From Pseudomonas bananamidigenes (lineage in GTDB: Bacteria; Pseudomonadota; Gammaproteobacteria; Pseudomonadales; Pseudomonadaceae), in the NCBI RefSeq assembly GCF_001679645.1, contig NZ_LRUN01000005.1, forward strand, positions 24,959 to 88,958: 64,000 bases of DNA, given 5' to 3'. This document shows, one piece after another, positions 30,783 to 40,179 of the stretch. The stretch's first letter is position 1. Every line of letters begins with the position of its first letter. Below the pieces are notes generated by a model. The model was not told the DNA's origin and searched no databases. It worked only from the letters and a program-made list of their open reading frames with translations. The position numbers and the translations under genes were made by a program.

Positions 30783-32849
30783 TTACGCGTCCGACAGCGC
30801 CTGGAACGGCGATTCTTTATCCGTACGCTCTTTTTTGCCCCAGGCGGCGATGCCGACCTTGAGCGCATAGAACAGGATGCTGAAGACCACGAACAGGAAC
30901 AGCGCGGTCAGCGTTGCGTTGGTGTAGGCGTTGAAGATCACATGCTGCATCTGCTCGACGCTCTTGGCCGGCGCGACCACCTGGCCCGCAGCCAGTGCAT
31001 CGCTGTACTTCTTGGCCAGCGACAGGAAGCCGACGGCCGGGTTGGCATCGAACAGCTTGATGAAGCCTGCGGTCGTGGTGCAGATCAGCAGCCAGGCCGC
31101 CGGCAGCAGGGTGACCCAGATGTAGCGCTGGCGCTTCATTTTGATCAGGACCACGGTGCCGAGCATCAGCGCAATACCGGCCAGCATCTGGTTGGAGATA
31201 CCGAACAGCGGCCACAAGGTGTTGATGCCACCCAGCGGATCGATCACGCCCTGATACAGCAACCAGCCCCACATCGCCACACAACCGGCGGTGGCGATCA
31301 GGTTGGCGGTCCAGGATTCCGTACGTTTCAGCGCCGGGACGAAGGAGCCAAGCAGATCCTGCAGCATGAAGCGCCCGGCACGGGTGCCGGCGTCCACCGC
31401 CGTCAGGATGAACAGCGCTTCGAACAGGATCGCGAAGTGGTACCAGAACGCCATGGTGTTTTCACCCGGCAGGACACTGTGCAGGATCTGCGCGATACCG
31501 ACCGCCAGGGTCGGTGCACCGCCAGCGCGGGCCAGGACGGTGGTTTCGCCGATGTCATGGGCCACGGCCTGCAGGGCATCCGGGGTAATCGCGAAGCCCC
31601 AGTTGCTGACCGCGGTCGCTACCGCCACCACATCACCACCCACCACGGCAGCCGGGCTGTTCATGGCGAAGTACACGCCCGGCTCGATCACCGAAGCGGC
31701 GACCATGGCCATGATTGCCACGAACGACTCCATCAGCATGCCGCCGTAACCGATGTAGCGGGCGTTTGTTTCGTTATCCAGCAGTTTCGGCGTGGTGCCG
31801 GACGAGATCAGCGCGTGGAAGCCCGATACCGCACCGCAGGCGATGGTGATGAACAGGAACGGGAACAGACCGCCCTTCCATACCGGGCCGGTGCCGTCGA
31901 CGAATTGGGTCAGCGCCGGCATTTTCAGCTCCGGCATGGTGATCAGGATGCCGATCGCCAGGGCGATGATGGTGCCGATCTTGAGGAATGTGGACAGATA
32001 GTCACGTGGCGCGAGGATCAGCCAGACCGGCAGTACCGCCGCGACAAAACCGTAACCGATCAGCATCCAGGTGATTTGCACGCCGGTGAAGCTGAACGCC
32101 TTGGCCCACACCGGATCGGCGGCAATCTGCCCGCCCAGCCAGATCGAACCGAGCAGCAGCACCACACCGATCACCGAGATCTCGCCGATGCGGCCCGGAC
32201 GGATGTAGCGCATGTAGATGCCCATGAACATCGCGATCGGGATGGTCGCCATGACGGTGAAGATGCCCCACGGGCTCTCGGCCAGGGCCTTGACGACGAT
32301 CAGCGCCAGCACCGCGAGGATGATGATCATGATCAGGAAGCAGCCGAACAGCGCGATAGTGCCGGGGATGCGGCCCATTTCTTCACGCACCATGTCACCC
32401 AGGGAACGGCCGTTGCGACGGGTGGACATGAACAGGACCATGAAATCCTGCACTGCACCCGCCAGCACCACACCGGCGATCAGCCACAGCGTGCCGGGCA
32501 GATAGCCCATCTGCGCCGCCAGTACCGGGCCGACCAGCGGTCCCGCGCCGGCAATGGCCGCGAAGTGGTGTCCGAAGAGAATGTGCCTGTTGGTCGGAAC
32601 GTAATCCAGACCGTCGTTGTTGAGCACGGCGGGGGTGGCCCGGCGTGGATCGAGTTGCATCACGTTGTTTGCGATGAACAGGCTGTAGTAACGGTACGCA
32701 ACCAGATAGATGGCCACGGCGGCGACCACGATCCACAAGGCGTTGATCGCCTCGCCTCGGCGCAATGCCACTACGCCCAGGGCGCACGCTCCTACGATTG
32801 CCAGCACTAGCCAGGGTAAGTGGCGCAGCAGGCTATTATTATTTTTCAT
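30783..32849 (-). CDS. cstA: CstA-family carbon starvation / pyruvate transporter
   Basis: This 688-residue inner-membrane protein belongs to the CstA/BtsT family, which takes up pyruvate (and possibly peptides) when carbon is scarce. It has about 16-18 hydrophobic segments and the family motifs GHHFAAIAGAGPLVGPVLAAQMGY (in shorter pieces GHHFAAIAGAGP, GPVLAAQMGY) and SGFHALISSGTTPK. I chose the ATG at 32849 (MKNNNSLLRHLPW) because the frame upstream is not conserved. It heads a unit with the YbdD-like gene. The names cstA and btsT are used interchangeably here; I cannot tell from sequence which substrate it prefers. Confidence 0.9.
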   Translation of the reverse strand: MKNNNSLLRHLPWLVLAIVGACALGVVALRRGEAINALWIVVAAVAIYLVAYRYYSLFIANNVMQLDPRRATPAVLNNDGLDYVPTNRHILFGHHFAAIAGAGPLVGPVLAAQMGYLPGTLWLIAGVVLAGAVQDFMVLFMSTRRNGRSLGDMVREEMGRIPGTIALFGCFLIMIIILAVLALIVVKALAESPWGIFTVMATIPIAMFMGIYMRYIRPGRIGEISVIGVVLLLGSIWLGGQIAADPVWAKAFSFTGVQITWMLIGYGFVAAVLPVWLILAPRDYLSTFLKIGTIIALAIGILITMPELKMPALTQFVDGTGPVWKGGLFPFLFITIACGAVSGFHALISSGTTPKLLDNETNARYIGYGGMLMESFVAIMAMVAASVIEPGVYFAMNSPAAVVGGDVVAVATAVSNWGFAITPDALQAVAHDIGETTVLARAGGAPTLAVGIAQILHSVLPGENTMAFWYHFAILFEALFILTAVDAGTRAGRFMLQDLLGSFVPALKRTESWTANLIATAGCVAMWGWLLYQGVIDPLGGINTLWPLFGISNQMLAGIALMLGTVVLIKMKRQRYIWVTLLPAAWLLICTTTAGFIKLFDANPAVGFLSLAKKYSDALAAGQVVAPAKSVEQMQHVIFNAYTNATLTALFLFVVFSILFYALKVGIAAWGKKERTDKESPFQALSDA

Positions 32850-33008
32850 TTTATTATTCCAGCCAGGGTGGACAAGAAAGACAGCCACCCCGAGTTTAGC
32901 GCTACTGGCAGCAAAGACCATACCCCGACATTGGTCTGACGCCCCGCCCGACTGGCAGCGTCCGGCATGGCGGGTCTATAGTCAGCGTACCGTCAAGAGG
33001 ATCGCGCC

Positions 33009-33377
33009 ATGAGCGAGCACCCGTCCGAGCGTCGCCGCTTCAAACGTATCGCGTTCAATGCCAGAACCGAATTGAGCCAGGGCGAATACATCTGGCCGGT
33101 GAAGCTGATCGACCTGTCGCTCAAGGGACTGCTGATCGAGCGGCCGGAGCCGTGGCTGGGAGACGATACACAGGATTTCAACGTCGATATCCACCTGAGC
33201 GACGACACCGATATCCAGATGGATGTACAACTGGCACATGACGATCATGGCCAGTTGGGCTTCCAGTGCCGGTACATCAGTCTGGAATCGATCCAGCGCC
33301 TGCGCCGTCTGATCGAGCTCAACCTCGGTGACGAGGCCGAGCTGGAACGGGAGCTTGGGGCATTGATGGAACTCTGA
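33009..33377 (+). CDS. mapZ: MapZ-like PilZ c-di-GMP adaptor
   Basis: The 122-residue PilZ protein carries both c-di-GMP-binding motifs: RRFKR at residues 9-13 and DLSLKG at 35-40. It is the positional and sequence counterpart of P. aeruginosa PA4608 (MapZ), which binds c-di-GMP and then blocks the chemotaxis methyltransferase CheR1, changing swimming behaviour. It is divergent from cstA and its stop codon abuts that of radA with no base between. It is a soluble single-domain protein. Confidence 0.92.
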   Translation: MSEHPSERRRFKRIAFNARTELSQGEYIWPVKLIDLSLKGLLIERPEPWLGDDTQDFNVDIHLSDDTDIQMDVQLAHDDHGQLGFQCRYISLESIQRLRRLIELNLGDEAELERELGALMEL

Positions 33378-34745
33378 TCACTCGAAGAGTGAATCCAGCG
33401 CCTGCTCCAGACGCGTCACCGCAATGATCTGCAGCCCTGCCGGCGCTTCCTTCGGCGCGTTGCCCTTGGGCACGATCGCGCGCTTGAAACCGTGCTTGGC
33501 GGCTTCCTTCAAACGCTCCTGACCGCTCGGCACCGGACGTACCTCGCCCGACAGGCCGACTTCACCGAACACCAGCAAGTCATGAGGCAGCGGGCGGTTG
33601 CGCAGGCTCGACATGACAGCGGCCATCAATGCCAGGTCGGATGCCGTTTCCAGCACCTTCACCCCACCCACCACATTGAGGAACACGTCCTGATCGTGAG
33701 TGGGAATGCCGCCATGGCGATGCAGTACCGCCAGCAACATCGCCAGACGGTTCTGATCCAGTCCCAGGGTGACCCGACGCGGATTCGCCAGATGGCTGTC
33801 ATCCACCAGGGCCTGGACTTCCACCAGCATCGGCCGGGTCCCTTCCCACGTTGCCATCACCACACTGCCCGGGACTTCTTCCTGAGCGCGAGAGAGAAAA
33901 ATCGCCGAGGGGTTGGAGACTTCTTTCAGCCCCTTGTCAGTCATGCCGAACACGCCCAGTTCGTTGACGGCGCCAAAACGGTTCTTCACCGCTCTCAGCA
34001 GGCGCAAGCGACCATCGGGTTCGCCTTCGAAATAAAGAACGGTATCGACCATGTGTTCCAGCACACGAGGGCCGGCCAGCGCGCCTTCCTTGGTCACGTG
34101 GCCGACCAGGAAGATCGCCGTGCCGCTCTGCTTGGCGTAGCGCACCAGCAACGCCGCACTTTCGCGCACCTGAGACACGCCGCCCGGCGCCGATTGCAGT
34201 TGTTCGGTGAAAATTGTCTGGATGGAATCGATCACCATCACCTTGGGCTTTTCCTGGCGGGCGGTGGCGATGATGCTTTCGATGCAGGTTTCGGTCATGA
34301 CCCGCAATTGGTCCTGCGGCAAGCCCAGACGGCGTGCGCGCATGGCCACTTGCTGCTGGGATTCCTCACCGGTGACGTACAACGCAGGCATGCCTTTGGC
34401 GAGATTGCACAGGGTCTGCAACAGAATCGTCGACTTGCCGATACCCGGATCGCCGCCGATCAGCACCACCGAGCCGTCCACCAGACCACCACCGAGTACC
34501 CGGTCCAGTTCGCCGGAGGCTGTGGAAAAACGCGGAATCTCTTCAATGCTGACTTCGGCCAGGGTCTTGATCTGCGCCTGCTGCCCGGCCCAGCCGGTGC
34601 GCCCGCTCGGTGCGGCGGCAGCACCGCTCTCGATCATGGTTTCGGTCAGGGTGTTCCAGGCGCCGCATTCGCTGCATTGCCCGGCCCACTTGGGAAAGGT
34701 TGCGCCGCACTCGGTGCAGCCGTACATGCGCTTGGCCTTGGCCAT
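33378..34745 (-). CDS. radA: DNA repair protein RadA
   Basis: RadA (Sms) processes branched DNA during recombination. The 455-residue protein has the zinc finger C10-x2-C13...C24-x2-C27, Walker A GGDPGIGKS at 97-105, the KNRFG motif about residue 260 and a C-terminal Lon-like (non-proteolytic) domain with LPHDLLVFGEVGLSGEVRPV. The start MAKAKRMYGCTECG at 34745 is standard; the frame continues upstream without conservation. The gene converges tail-to-tail with mapZ and follows katB on the same strand. Confidence 0.97.
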   Translation of the reverse strand: MAKAKRMYGCTECGATFPKWAGQCSECGAWNTLTETMIESGAAAAPSGRTGWAGQQAQIKTLAEVSIEEIPRFSTASGELDRVLGGGLVDGSVVLIGGDPGIGKSTILLQTLCNLAKGMPALYVTGEESQQQVAMRARRLGLPQDQLRVMTETCIESIIATARQEKPKVMVIDSIQTIFTEQLQSAPGGVSQVRESAALLVRYAKQSGTAIFLVGHVTKEGALAGPRVLEHMVDTVLYFEGEPDGRLRLLRAVKNRFGAVNELGVFGMTDKGLKEVSNPSAIFLSRAQEEVPGSVVMATWEGTRPMLVEVQALVDDSHLANPRRVTLGLDQNRLAMLLAVLHRHGGIPTHDQDVFLNVVGGVKVLETASDLALMAAVMSSLRNRPLPHDLLVFGEVGLSGEVRPVPSGQERLKEAAKHGFKRAIVPKGNAPKEAPAGLQIIAVTRLEQALDSLFE

Positions 34746-34818
34746 CTGAACCCCCGGCAAAAACCGCGATGATAACGCAGCCTTCACCGACCGGCGCCGG
34801 GGATTGTATGTGTGAGTG

Positions 34819-36342
34819 TCAGTCGACCAGCTTGTCTGCCAGCGCCTTGACCCGATCCAGATCACCTTTGGCGACTTTGGTCACCCCGGTGCCGTACTCC
34901 GGATCAGCCTTGTAGAGGAAGGACAGCATGATGTGCTTGCTCTCGTCATCGGCGCTCGCCAGGGACCCGCCAAAGCTCTCGATCAGATCCTGACGCTCCT
35001 TCTTGCTGAACGAGCGATACAGATCGCCGGCCTGCCTGAAGTTCTGCTCGCGCTGAATCTTCGCTTGTTGCGTGCTGCCCTGCAGGGGCGTCTGGCTATA
35101 GCGCGCAGCTTGCGTCTCTTCACGGGGCTGCAGACGGCTAGGTTGATAGTTGACACCCGAATGACTCGCGCCGGTATTCATCGCGCCATCCTGATTGCCA
35201 TTGTTTATCGCCACTTTTGCCGCATTGACGGGTAACTGCAGGGCATTGGCACCCAGGCGATACATCTGGGTGTCGGCATAAGCGAATATACGACCTTGCA
35301 ACAAACGGTCTTCCGATGGCTCGATTCCCGGTACAACATTCGAAGGTGCCATGGCCACTTGTTCAGTTTCCTGGAACACATTCGCGGGATTGCGATTCAA
35401 CACCATTTGTCCAACTTTTCGTTCCGGAATTCCCGGCCAGATCTTGGTTGCATCAAGTGGATCGAAATCAAACTTGGACAAATCTTGTGGTTTCAGTACT
35501 TGAATGTATAAGTCCCACTTTGGGAAGTTCCCCTGGCTTATATGAGTCACCAGATCATGTGTCATATGACTGTAGTCTTGACCCTGAACTTTTATGACTT
35601 GCTGCGGATCGAGGTTCTTGATCCCTTGCAAACTTTTCCAGTGAAACTTCACGTAATGCACATCGCCTTTGTCATTGACCAACTTATAGGCGTGCACACT
35701 ATTGCCATCCATCTCCCGGTAACTGGCTGGCGTCCCGGAGTTGGAATACAGCTCGGTCAACGTACGGGTGGCTTCCGGAACGTGAGAGAAGAAATCGAAG
35801 CGACGGGAATCATCATCCAGGTTGGTACGTGGGTCAGGTTTGAACGCATGCACCATGTCCGGGAACTTGATCGCGTCGCGGATAAAGAACGTCGGGAAGT
35901 TATTGCCTACCAGGTCCCAGTTGCCGTCAGCGGTGTAGAACTTGGTGGAGAAGCCCCGTGGATCACGCAGCGTTTCCGGAGAGTGGTTGCCGTGTACCAC
36001 CGAGGAGAAACGCACGAACACTGGCGTGACCTGGCCCGCGGCGAAGACCTTGGCCTTGCTCAGATCGCTCAGGTCATTGGTCACGGTGAATGTACCGTGA
36101 GCACCGGTGCCACGGGCATGTACGACGCGTTCGGGAATGCGCTCGCGGTCGAAGCGCTGCAGCTTCTGAATCAGCTGCACGTCCTGCAGCAGCACCGGGC
36201 CGCTGGGCCCGGCAGTCTGCGAGTTCTGGTTGTCACCGACCGCTGCTCCGTTATCCCGGGTCAGGGGGGCAGCGTTCACGGAAAGAGTCAGCAGGCTGGC
36301 GGCTAATACGCCGACGCTGCGGCGACCAGGCATGGAGTTCAT
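34819..36342 (-). CDS. katB: exported heme catalase, KatB-like
   Basis: The 507-residue protein decomposes hydrogen peroxide. A signal peptide (MNSMPGRRSVGVLAASLLTL...NA) ends near residue 24, so it works in the periplasm like P. aeruginosa KatB (PA4613). Catalytic features are H75 in VVHARGTGAHGTF, the asparagine in LVGNNFPTFFIRD (147-148) and the heme-ligand tyrosine in RIFAYADTQMYRLG. GAGGA precedes the ATG at 36342. In P. aeruginosa katB is followed by ankB; here radA follows instead. OxyR control is expected from the family, but I could not find a convincing full OxyR site. Confidence 0.93.
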   Translation of the reverse strand: MNSMPGRRSVGVLAASLLTLSVNAAPLTRDNGAAVGDNQNSQTAGPSGPVLLQDVQLIQKLQRFDRERIPERVVHARGTGAHGTFTVTNDLSDLSKAKVFAAGQVTPVFVRFSSVVHGNHSPETLRDPRGFSTKFYTADGNWDLVGNNFPTFFIRDAIKFPDMVHAFKPDPRTNLDDDSRRFDFFSHVPEATRTLTELYSNSGTPASYREMDGNSVHAYKLVNDKGDVHYVKFHWKSLQGIKNLDPQQVIKVQGQDYSHMTHDLVTHISQGNFPKWDLYIQVLKPQDLSKFDFDPLDATKIWPGIPERKVGQMVLNRNPANVFQETEQVAMAPSNVVPGIEPSEDRLLQGRIFAYADTQMYRLGANALQLPVNAAKVAINNGNQDGAMNTGASHSGVNYQPSRLQPREETQAARYSQTPLQGSTQQAKIQREQNFRQAGDLYRSFSKKERQDLIESFGGSLASADDESKHIMLSFLYKADPEYGTGVTKVAKGDLDRVKALADKLVD

Positions 36343-36478
36343 TTCAGATTCCTCTGTTGTTTGAGGCGCATCCAGGTGCGCCAACCAGAGGCTAGAGAGT
36401 CACGACAGCGAAGATAAATAGAAAATCCACACCCCTTCGATTGAGAAAAACAGCTTTACCATCAGAGGCTTACGGATT

Positions 36479-36522
36479 AATTCGCGCGCGATTAGTGGCA
36501 CTTTGCAAACTAATCGCGAATT
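36479..36522. repeat. inverted repeat between katB and mscL
   Basis: AATTCGCGCGCGATTAGT (36479-36496) is mirrored by ACTAATCGCGAATT (36509-36522), with 12 bases between; the left arm has four extra bases. It lies 136 bases from the katB start and 105 from the mscL start and could be an operator for either. Confidence 0.6.
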
Positions 36523-36626
36523 GATGTGTCGATAAAAGCGGGCAATGTAAGAAGGTGTTTCGCGCAGGACGCGTTTTGCTGATTTACACTGCGTACACCA
36601 AACTCATCTGTAACAAGGAAATAACT

Positions 36627-37040
36627 ATGGGCGTGCTCAGCGAGTTCAAGGCCTTCGCGGTCAAAGGCAATGTGGTCGACATGGCCGTCGGTATCATCAT
36701 CGGTGCAGCCTTCGGCAAAATCGTTTCGTCGTTTGTCGGTGACGTCATCATGCCGCCAATCGGCCTGTTGATCGGCGGAGTGGACTTCAGTGATCTGGCC
36801 ATCACCCTCAAGGCAGCCGAAGGCACGACCCCTGCAGTGGTGCTGGCTTACGGCAAATTCATCCAGAGTGTCCTGGACTTCGTGATCGTTGCCTTTGCGA
36901 TCTTCATGGGCGTGAAAGCCATCAACCGTCTGAAGCGCGAAGAAGCCGTGGCTCCGACGCTGCCACCGGTTCCGACCAAGGAAGAAGAGTTGCTGGGCGA
37001 GATCCGCGACTTGCTCAAGGCCCAGAACAATCGGCCCTGA
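36627..37040 (+). CDS. mscL: large-conductance mechanosensitive channel
   Basis: MscL opens at high membrane tension to release solutes after osmotic downshock. The 137-residue pentamer subunit has the N-terminal amphipathic [22 protein letters not shown]1 ([26 protein letters not shown] in pieces [10 protein letters not shown] and VIMPPIG), a periplasmic loop and TM2 ([18 protein letters not shown]), and a basic C-terminal helix. AAGGA precedes the ATG at 36627. It is divergent from katB and has its own terminator. Confidence 0.97.
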   Translation: MGVLSEFKAFAVKGNVVDMAVGIIIGAAFGKIVSSFVGDVIMPPIGLLIGGVDFSDLAITLKAAEGTTPAVVLAYGKFIQSVLDFVIVAFAIFMGVKAINRLKREEAVAPTLPPVPTKEEELLGEIRDLLKAQNNRP

Positions 37041-37048
37041 AATCCATG

Positions 37049-37076
37049 AACGGCGCCTGAGGGCGCCGTTTTTTCA
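37049..37076 (+). terminator. terminator after mscL
   Basis: AACGGCGCC and GGCGCCGTT pair around TGAG and are followed by TTTTC. The end overlaps the last codons of the convergent fpr gene. Confidence 0.9.
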
Positions 37077-37850
37077 CCAGTAGTTTTCCACCGCCACCTG
37101 ACCTGGCCGCCGCGTCAGGCTGAGGCTCATGCCCCGTTGCTTGAGCAGGGCCCGTGTGTCGTCGATCATCTGTGGATTGCCACACAGCATGACCCGTGAA
37201 TGAAGCGGATCAAGATTGACCCCGGCTGCGTGCTCAAGCTCGCCGTTTTCAATAAGGGTGGTAATGCGCCCATTCAGCGCCCCGACGTGCGGCTCGCGCG
37301 TCACGACCGGAATGAACTGGAACTTGTGCGCGTATTCGGTCAGATAATCGCGTTGCATCAGTTCGGCGATCAGCTGTTGATAAGCCAGCTCCCTCGCCTC
37401 CCGAACGCTATAGACGAGGATGATTCGGTCGAATCGTTCCCAGACCTCGAAGTCCTGCAGGATCGATAGAAACGGTGCCACGCCGGTGCCTGTGGATAAC
37501 AGCCAGAGGTCCCGACCATCGACGAAACGATCCAGCGTCAGATAGCCAAAGGCCTGACGATCCACCAGCAAGATATCGCCCACCCTGAGCCGGCTCAATT
37601 CACTGGTGAATTCACCGCCCGGCACCACGATGGAAAAGAACTCGAGGAATTCGTCGAACGGCGAAGACACCATGGAATAGGCCCGCCACACCGTACTGCC
37701 GTCATCCCTGGTCACGCCGAGCCTGGCAAACTGACCGGCGCGAAAGCGAAAGCCGGCATCGCGGGTGGTTCGCAAGGTGAACAGGCTCGGTGTCAACGGG
37801 TGCACATCAAGCAGGGTCTGGAGACTGAATTTTTCTGCGCTGGCGGTCAT
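37074..37850 (-). CDS. fpr: ferredoxin/flavodoxin-NADP reductase
   Basis: The 258-residue FAD enzyme moves electrons between NADPH and ferredoxin or flavodoxin, often for oxidative-stress or iron metabolism. It has the FAD-binding RAYS at 56-59, the phosphate-binding GEFTSELSRLRVGD, the NADP motif STGTGVAPFLSI and the C-terminal VENYW, which marks the E. coli-like subclass rather than the subclass ending in AFVEK. GGAG precedes the ATG at 37850 by seven bases. It matches the PA4615 position next to mscL. Confidence 0.92.
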   Translation of the reverse strand: MTASAEKFSLQTLLDVHPLTPSLFTLRTTRDAGFRFRAGQFARLGVTRDDGSTVWRAYSMVSSPFDEFLEFFSIVVPGGEFTSELSRLRVGDILLVDRQAFGYLTLDRFVDGRDLWLLSTGTGVAPFLSILQDFEVWERFDRIILVYSVREARELAYQQLIAELMQRDYLTEYAHKFQFIPVVTREPHVGALNGRITTLIENGELEHAAGVNLDPLHSRVMLCGNPQMIDDTRALLKQRGMSLSLTRRPGQVAVENYW

Positions 37851-38165
37851 CGGTAACTCCATGAGCAATAGCCATAGTGTCACGCACTGACGCTCAATAA
37901 AAAACCTACGATTTGTAGTGAATTAGCCCAAGTTTCTTGATGAGAAAGTTATGCAATCAAGTACTAGCGAAATGACATATCACAACTATCAAATGATGCA
38001 GTCAATCTAATAGTCAAATGTTGCTAATCATAAACGATTAATTACCTCCTACCTTAAGAGCAAAAAATTCCAAACGTCGGTATAGGAAATATCCTACACT
38101 CCTTTCCGTGCATTCGCCTTGGATCCAAGATTGCACCCCAGCGAAAACTCTCGGAGAAATTTCAA
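37851..38165. other. AT-rich intergenic region upstream of LuxR gene
   Basis: These 315 bases are clearly AT-richer than the flanks and carry the 20-bp dyad at 38080-38099. I see no gene. The base composition and the broken gene that follows suggest an acquired segment. Confidence 0.5.
38080..38099. promoter_or_regulatory. 20-bp dyad resembling a LuxR-type binding site
   Basis: GTATAGGAAATATCCTACAC has eight-base arms around AATA with seven of eight positions symmetric. Its length matches lux boxes (18-20 bp) and it lies 66 bases before the LuxR start. The arm sequence is not the classic lux box, so the assignment rests on position and symmetry. Confidence 0.5.
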
Positions 38166-38878
38166 ATGGAGATCTGGAAGGAGTCGCAAATAAAGCAGCT
38201 GACTTTCACAACCAGAGTGGAAACTGCTTACCCGATTCTGCTGACATTTGCCAATAACCTTGGTTTCCGGTTTTGCGGGATTTCAATCGCCTCCCCTGAC
38301 CGGAACATATTGCCGAAGCCCTTGCGTATCAATAACTATCCCCTGGCCTGGAATCAGCAGTATGAAGAAGAGAGACACTGGGAGTTTGATCCGGTTGTAG
38401 ACCATTGCTTTCGCTCAATGCTGCCCATTACATGGAGCGAAGAACTGTTCTCAAAAACACCTCAATTGTGGGCGTCGTTGAAAGAACAGGGACTGGAGCA
38501 CGGCTGGTCGCAATCCTTTCATCATGAAGAAAGCGGTCTGTGCAGCATTCTCAGTCTGGCCCGCCCCACTGCCCCATCAGTTCGATCGAATTGTACGAGC
38601 ATTTTGGCTACATGTTCTATGTCACCAGCCATCTGAGTGAACTCTTCGCCCGCACGCTTCCTTCACGCCCCGAGAAGGTTCGACCGCCTCGCCTCTCCAC
38701 ACGGGAGATCGAAGTACTCAAGCTCTGCGCTTCCGGCAAGACCGCCTATGAAACCGCCAGGATTCTCAGCCTGAGTGAACGCACGGTGAACTATCACGTG
38801 CAGAACGTGATTGTGAAAATGAACGTCTGCAACAAGATCTCCGCGGTCATCGCCGCCGCCAAGGCCGGGATCATCTAG
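38166..38878 (+). pseudogene. LuxR-type quorum-sensing regulator, frameshifted
   Basis: The first frame (38166 onward) encodes an autoinducer-binding domain with the usual pocket residues: YPLAWNQQY (Trp, Tyr), FDPVV (Asp, Pro), ITWSEE (Trp) and HGW (Gly). After SLARP it runs out of frame. The next frame resumes with HCPISSIELYEHFGYMFYV and ends in an intact LuxR helix-turn-helix (LSTREIEVLKLCASGK, LSERTVNYHVQNVIVKM). One missing C in the CCCC run at 38564-38567 explains the break; with five C the join reads ARPHCPIS. No luxI lies nearby, so the gene was a LuxR solo. It may be inactive, phase-variable, or a sequencing error. Confidence 0.85.
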
Positions 38879-39041
38879 TCGCCCCCCTAAAACAAACAAC
38901 TGCTGCCTTCGAAAAAAAAGTACCATTTGCGACCTTCCTGAGTGATGACGCGAAACCTCGCGCCGCTGTCCACTCGGACGGTTCCGCCGCACGCTACCCT
39001 GGGCCGCGGGACACCCGTCGATTACCCAGAGTCCCTGCACC

Positions 39042-40166
39042 ATGCCTTTGCTCGATACGCCCTTCGCCCAACTCGATCTGATCCGCCAGCCCGAACAGCA
39101 GAACGAACCGCTGCAAGCCTTCGATGCGGCTGACGAATACCTGCTCAATCATCTGGCGGAACAGAATCTGCCGGTCGAGACCCGGGTTCTGGTGCTCAAC
39201 GACAGCTTCGGCGCGCTGGCCATCAGCCTTTTGGGCAAAGTGCAGGTCAGCACCAGCGGCGATTCGTTTCTGGCGTTTCAAGGCCTGGAAAAAAACTTGC
39301 TGCGCAACGGCCACACATTCGATGCACTGCGCGGCACGCCGGCCAGCGAACCGCTGGTCGGGCCGTTCGACCGGGTGCTGATCCGTGTTCCGAAAACCCT
39401 GGCGCTGCTGGAAGAACAACTGATTCGTCTGCAAGGGCAATTGGCACCTGGCGCACAAGTGGTGGCCGCCGCCATGGTCAAACACCTGCCCCGCGCTGCC
39501 GGTGATCTGCTGGAGCGTTACATCGGACCGGTTCAGGCGTCACTGGCGGTGAAAAAGGCACGATTGCTGATATCCACTCCCGAGGCGAAGACGCCCGCGC
39601 TTTCGCCCTACCCCAGCCGTTATCGCCTCGAACAACCGGCCATCGAACTGCTCAATCACGCCAACGTGTTCTGCCGTGAAGGGCTGGACATCGGCACCCG
39701 TGCCTTCCTCCCGCACCTGCCAAAAAACCTCGGCGCGGCGCGAGTCGCCGACCTCGGTTGCGGCAACGGCGTGCTGGCCATCGCCAGTGCCCTGCAAAAC
39801 CCCGATGCGCATTACACGCTGGTGGACGAATCGTTCATGGCGGTGCAATCAGCCGCGCAGAACTGGCGCGCAGCATTGGGTGAACGAGAAGTCATCGTGC
39901 GCGCCGGCGATGGCCTGGCCGGACAGCAAGCGCAATCCCTGGACGTCGTGCTGTGCAATCCGCCGTTCCATCAACAACAGGTGGTCGGTGACTTCCTCGC
40001 CTGGCGCATGTTTCAGCAAGCCCGCGAAGCACTGGTGGTCGGCGGTGCGCTGTACATCGTCGGCAACCGACATCTGGGTTATCACAGCAAACTGGCGCGT
40101 CTGTTCCGAGGTGTCGAGCAGGTTGCGGCCACGCCGAAATTTGTCATCCTCAAGGCGCGCAAATAA
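39042..40166 (+). CDS. rlmG: 23S rRNA (guanine-N2) methyltransferase RlmG
   Basis: RlmG methylates G1835 of 23S rRNA. The 374-residue protein has the inactive N-terminal methyltransferase-like half seen in E. coli RlmG (PLQAFDAADEYLL, LIRVPKTLALLEEQL) and the active C-terminal half with SAM motif DLGCGNG at 237-243 and the catalytic NPPF at 306-309, plus the FCREGLDIGTRAFLPHLP linker. These match RlmG better than RsmC, which shares the fold. It stands alone and converges with the cytochrome oxidase operon. Confidence 0.88.
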   Translation: MPLLDTPFAQLDLIRQPEQQNEPLQAFDAADEYLLNHLAEQNLPVETRVLVLNDSFGALAISLLGKVQVSTSGDSFLAFQGLEKNLLRNGHTFDALRGTPASEPLVGPFDRVLIRVPKTLALLEEQLIRLQGQLAPGAQVVAAAMVKHLPRAAGDLLERYIGPVQASLAVKKARLLISTPEAKTPALSPYPSRYRLEQPAIELLNHANVFCREGLDIGTRAFLPHLPKNLGAARVADLGCGNGVLAIASALQNPDAHYTLVDESFMAVQSAAQNWRAALGEREVIVRAGDGLAGQQAQSLDVVLCNPPFHQQQVVGDFLAWRMFQQAREALVVGGALYIVGNRHLGYHSKLARLFRGVEQVAATPKFVILKARK

Positions 40167-40179
40167 TCCGGACAGAAAA

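Noticed and set aside
30546..32810. Long open frame opposite cstA
   Set aside because: It is antisense to a complete transporter gene and reads as low-complexity DHQ-rich sequence.
36343..36478. OxyR site before katB
   Set aside because: No repeat of ATAG-N7-CTAT spacing was found; only isolated fragments such as AATAG occur.
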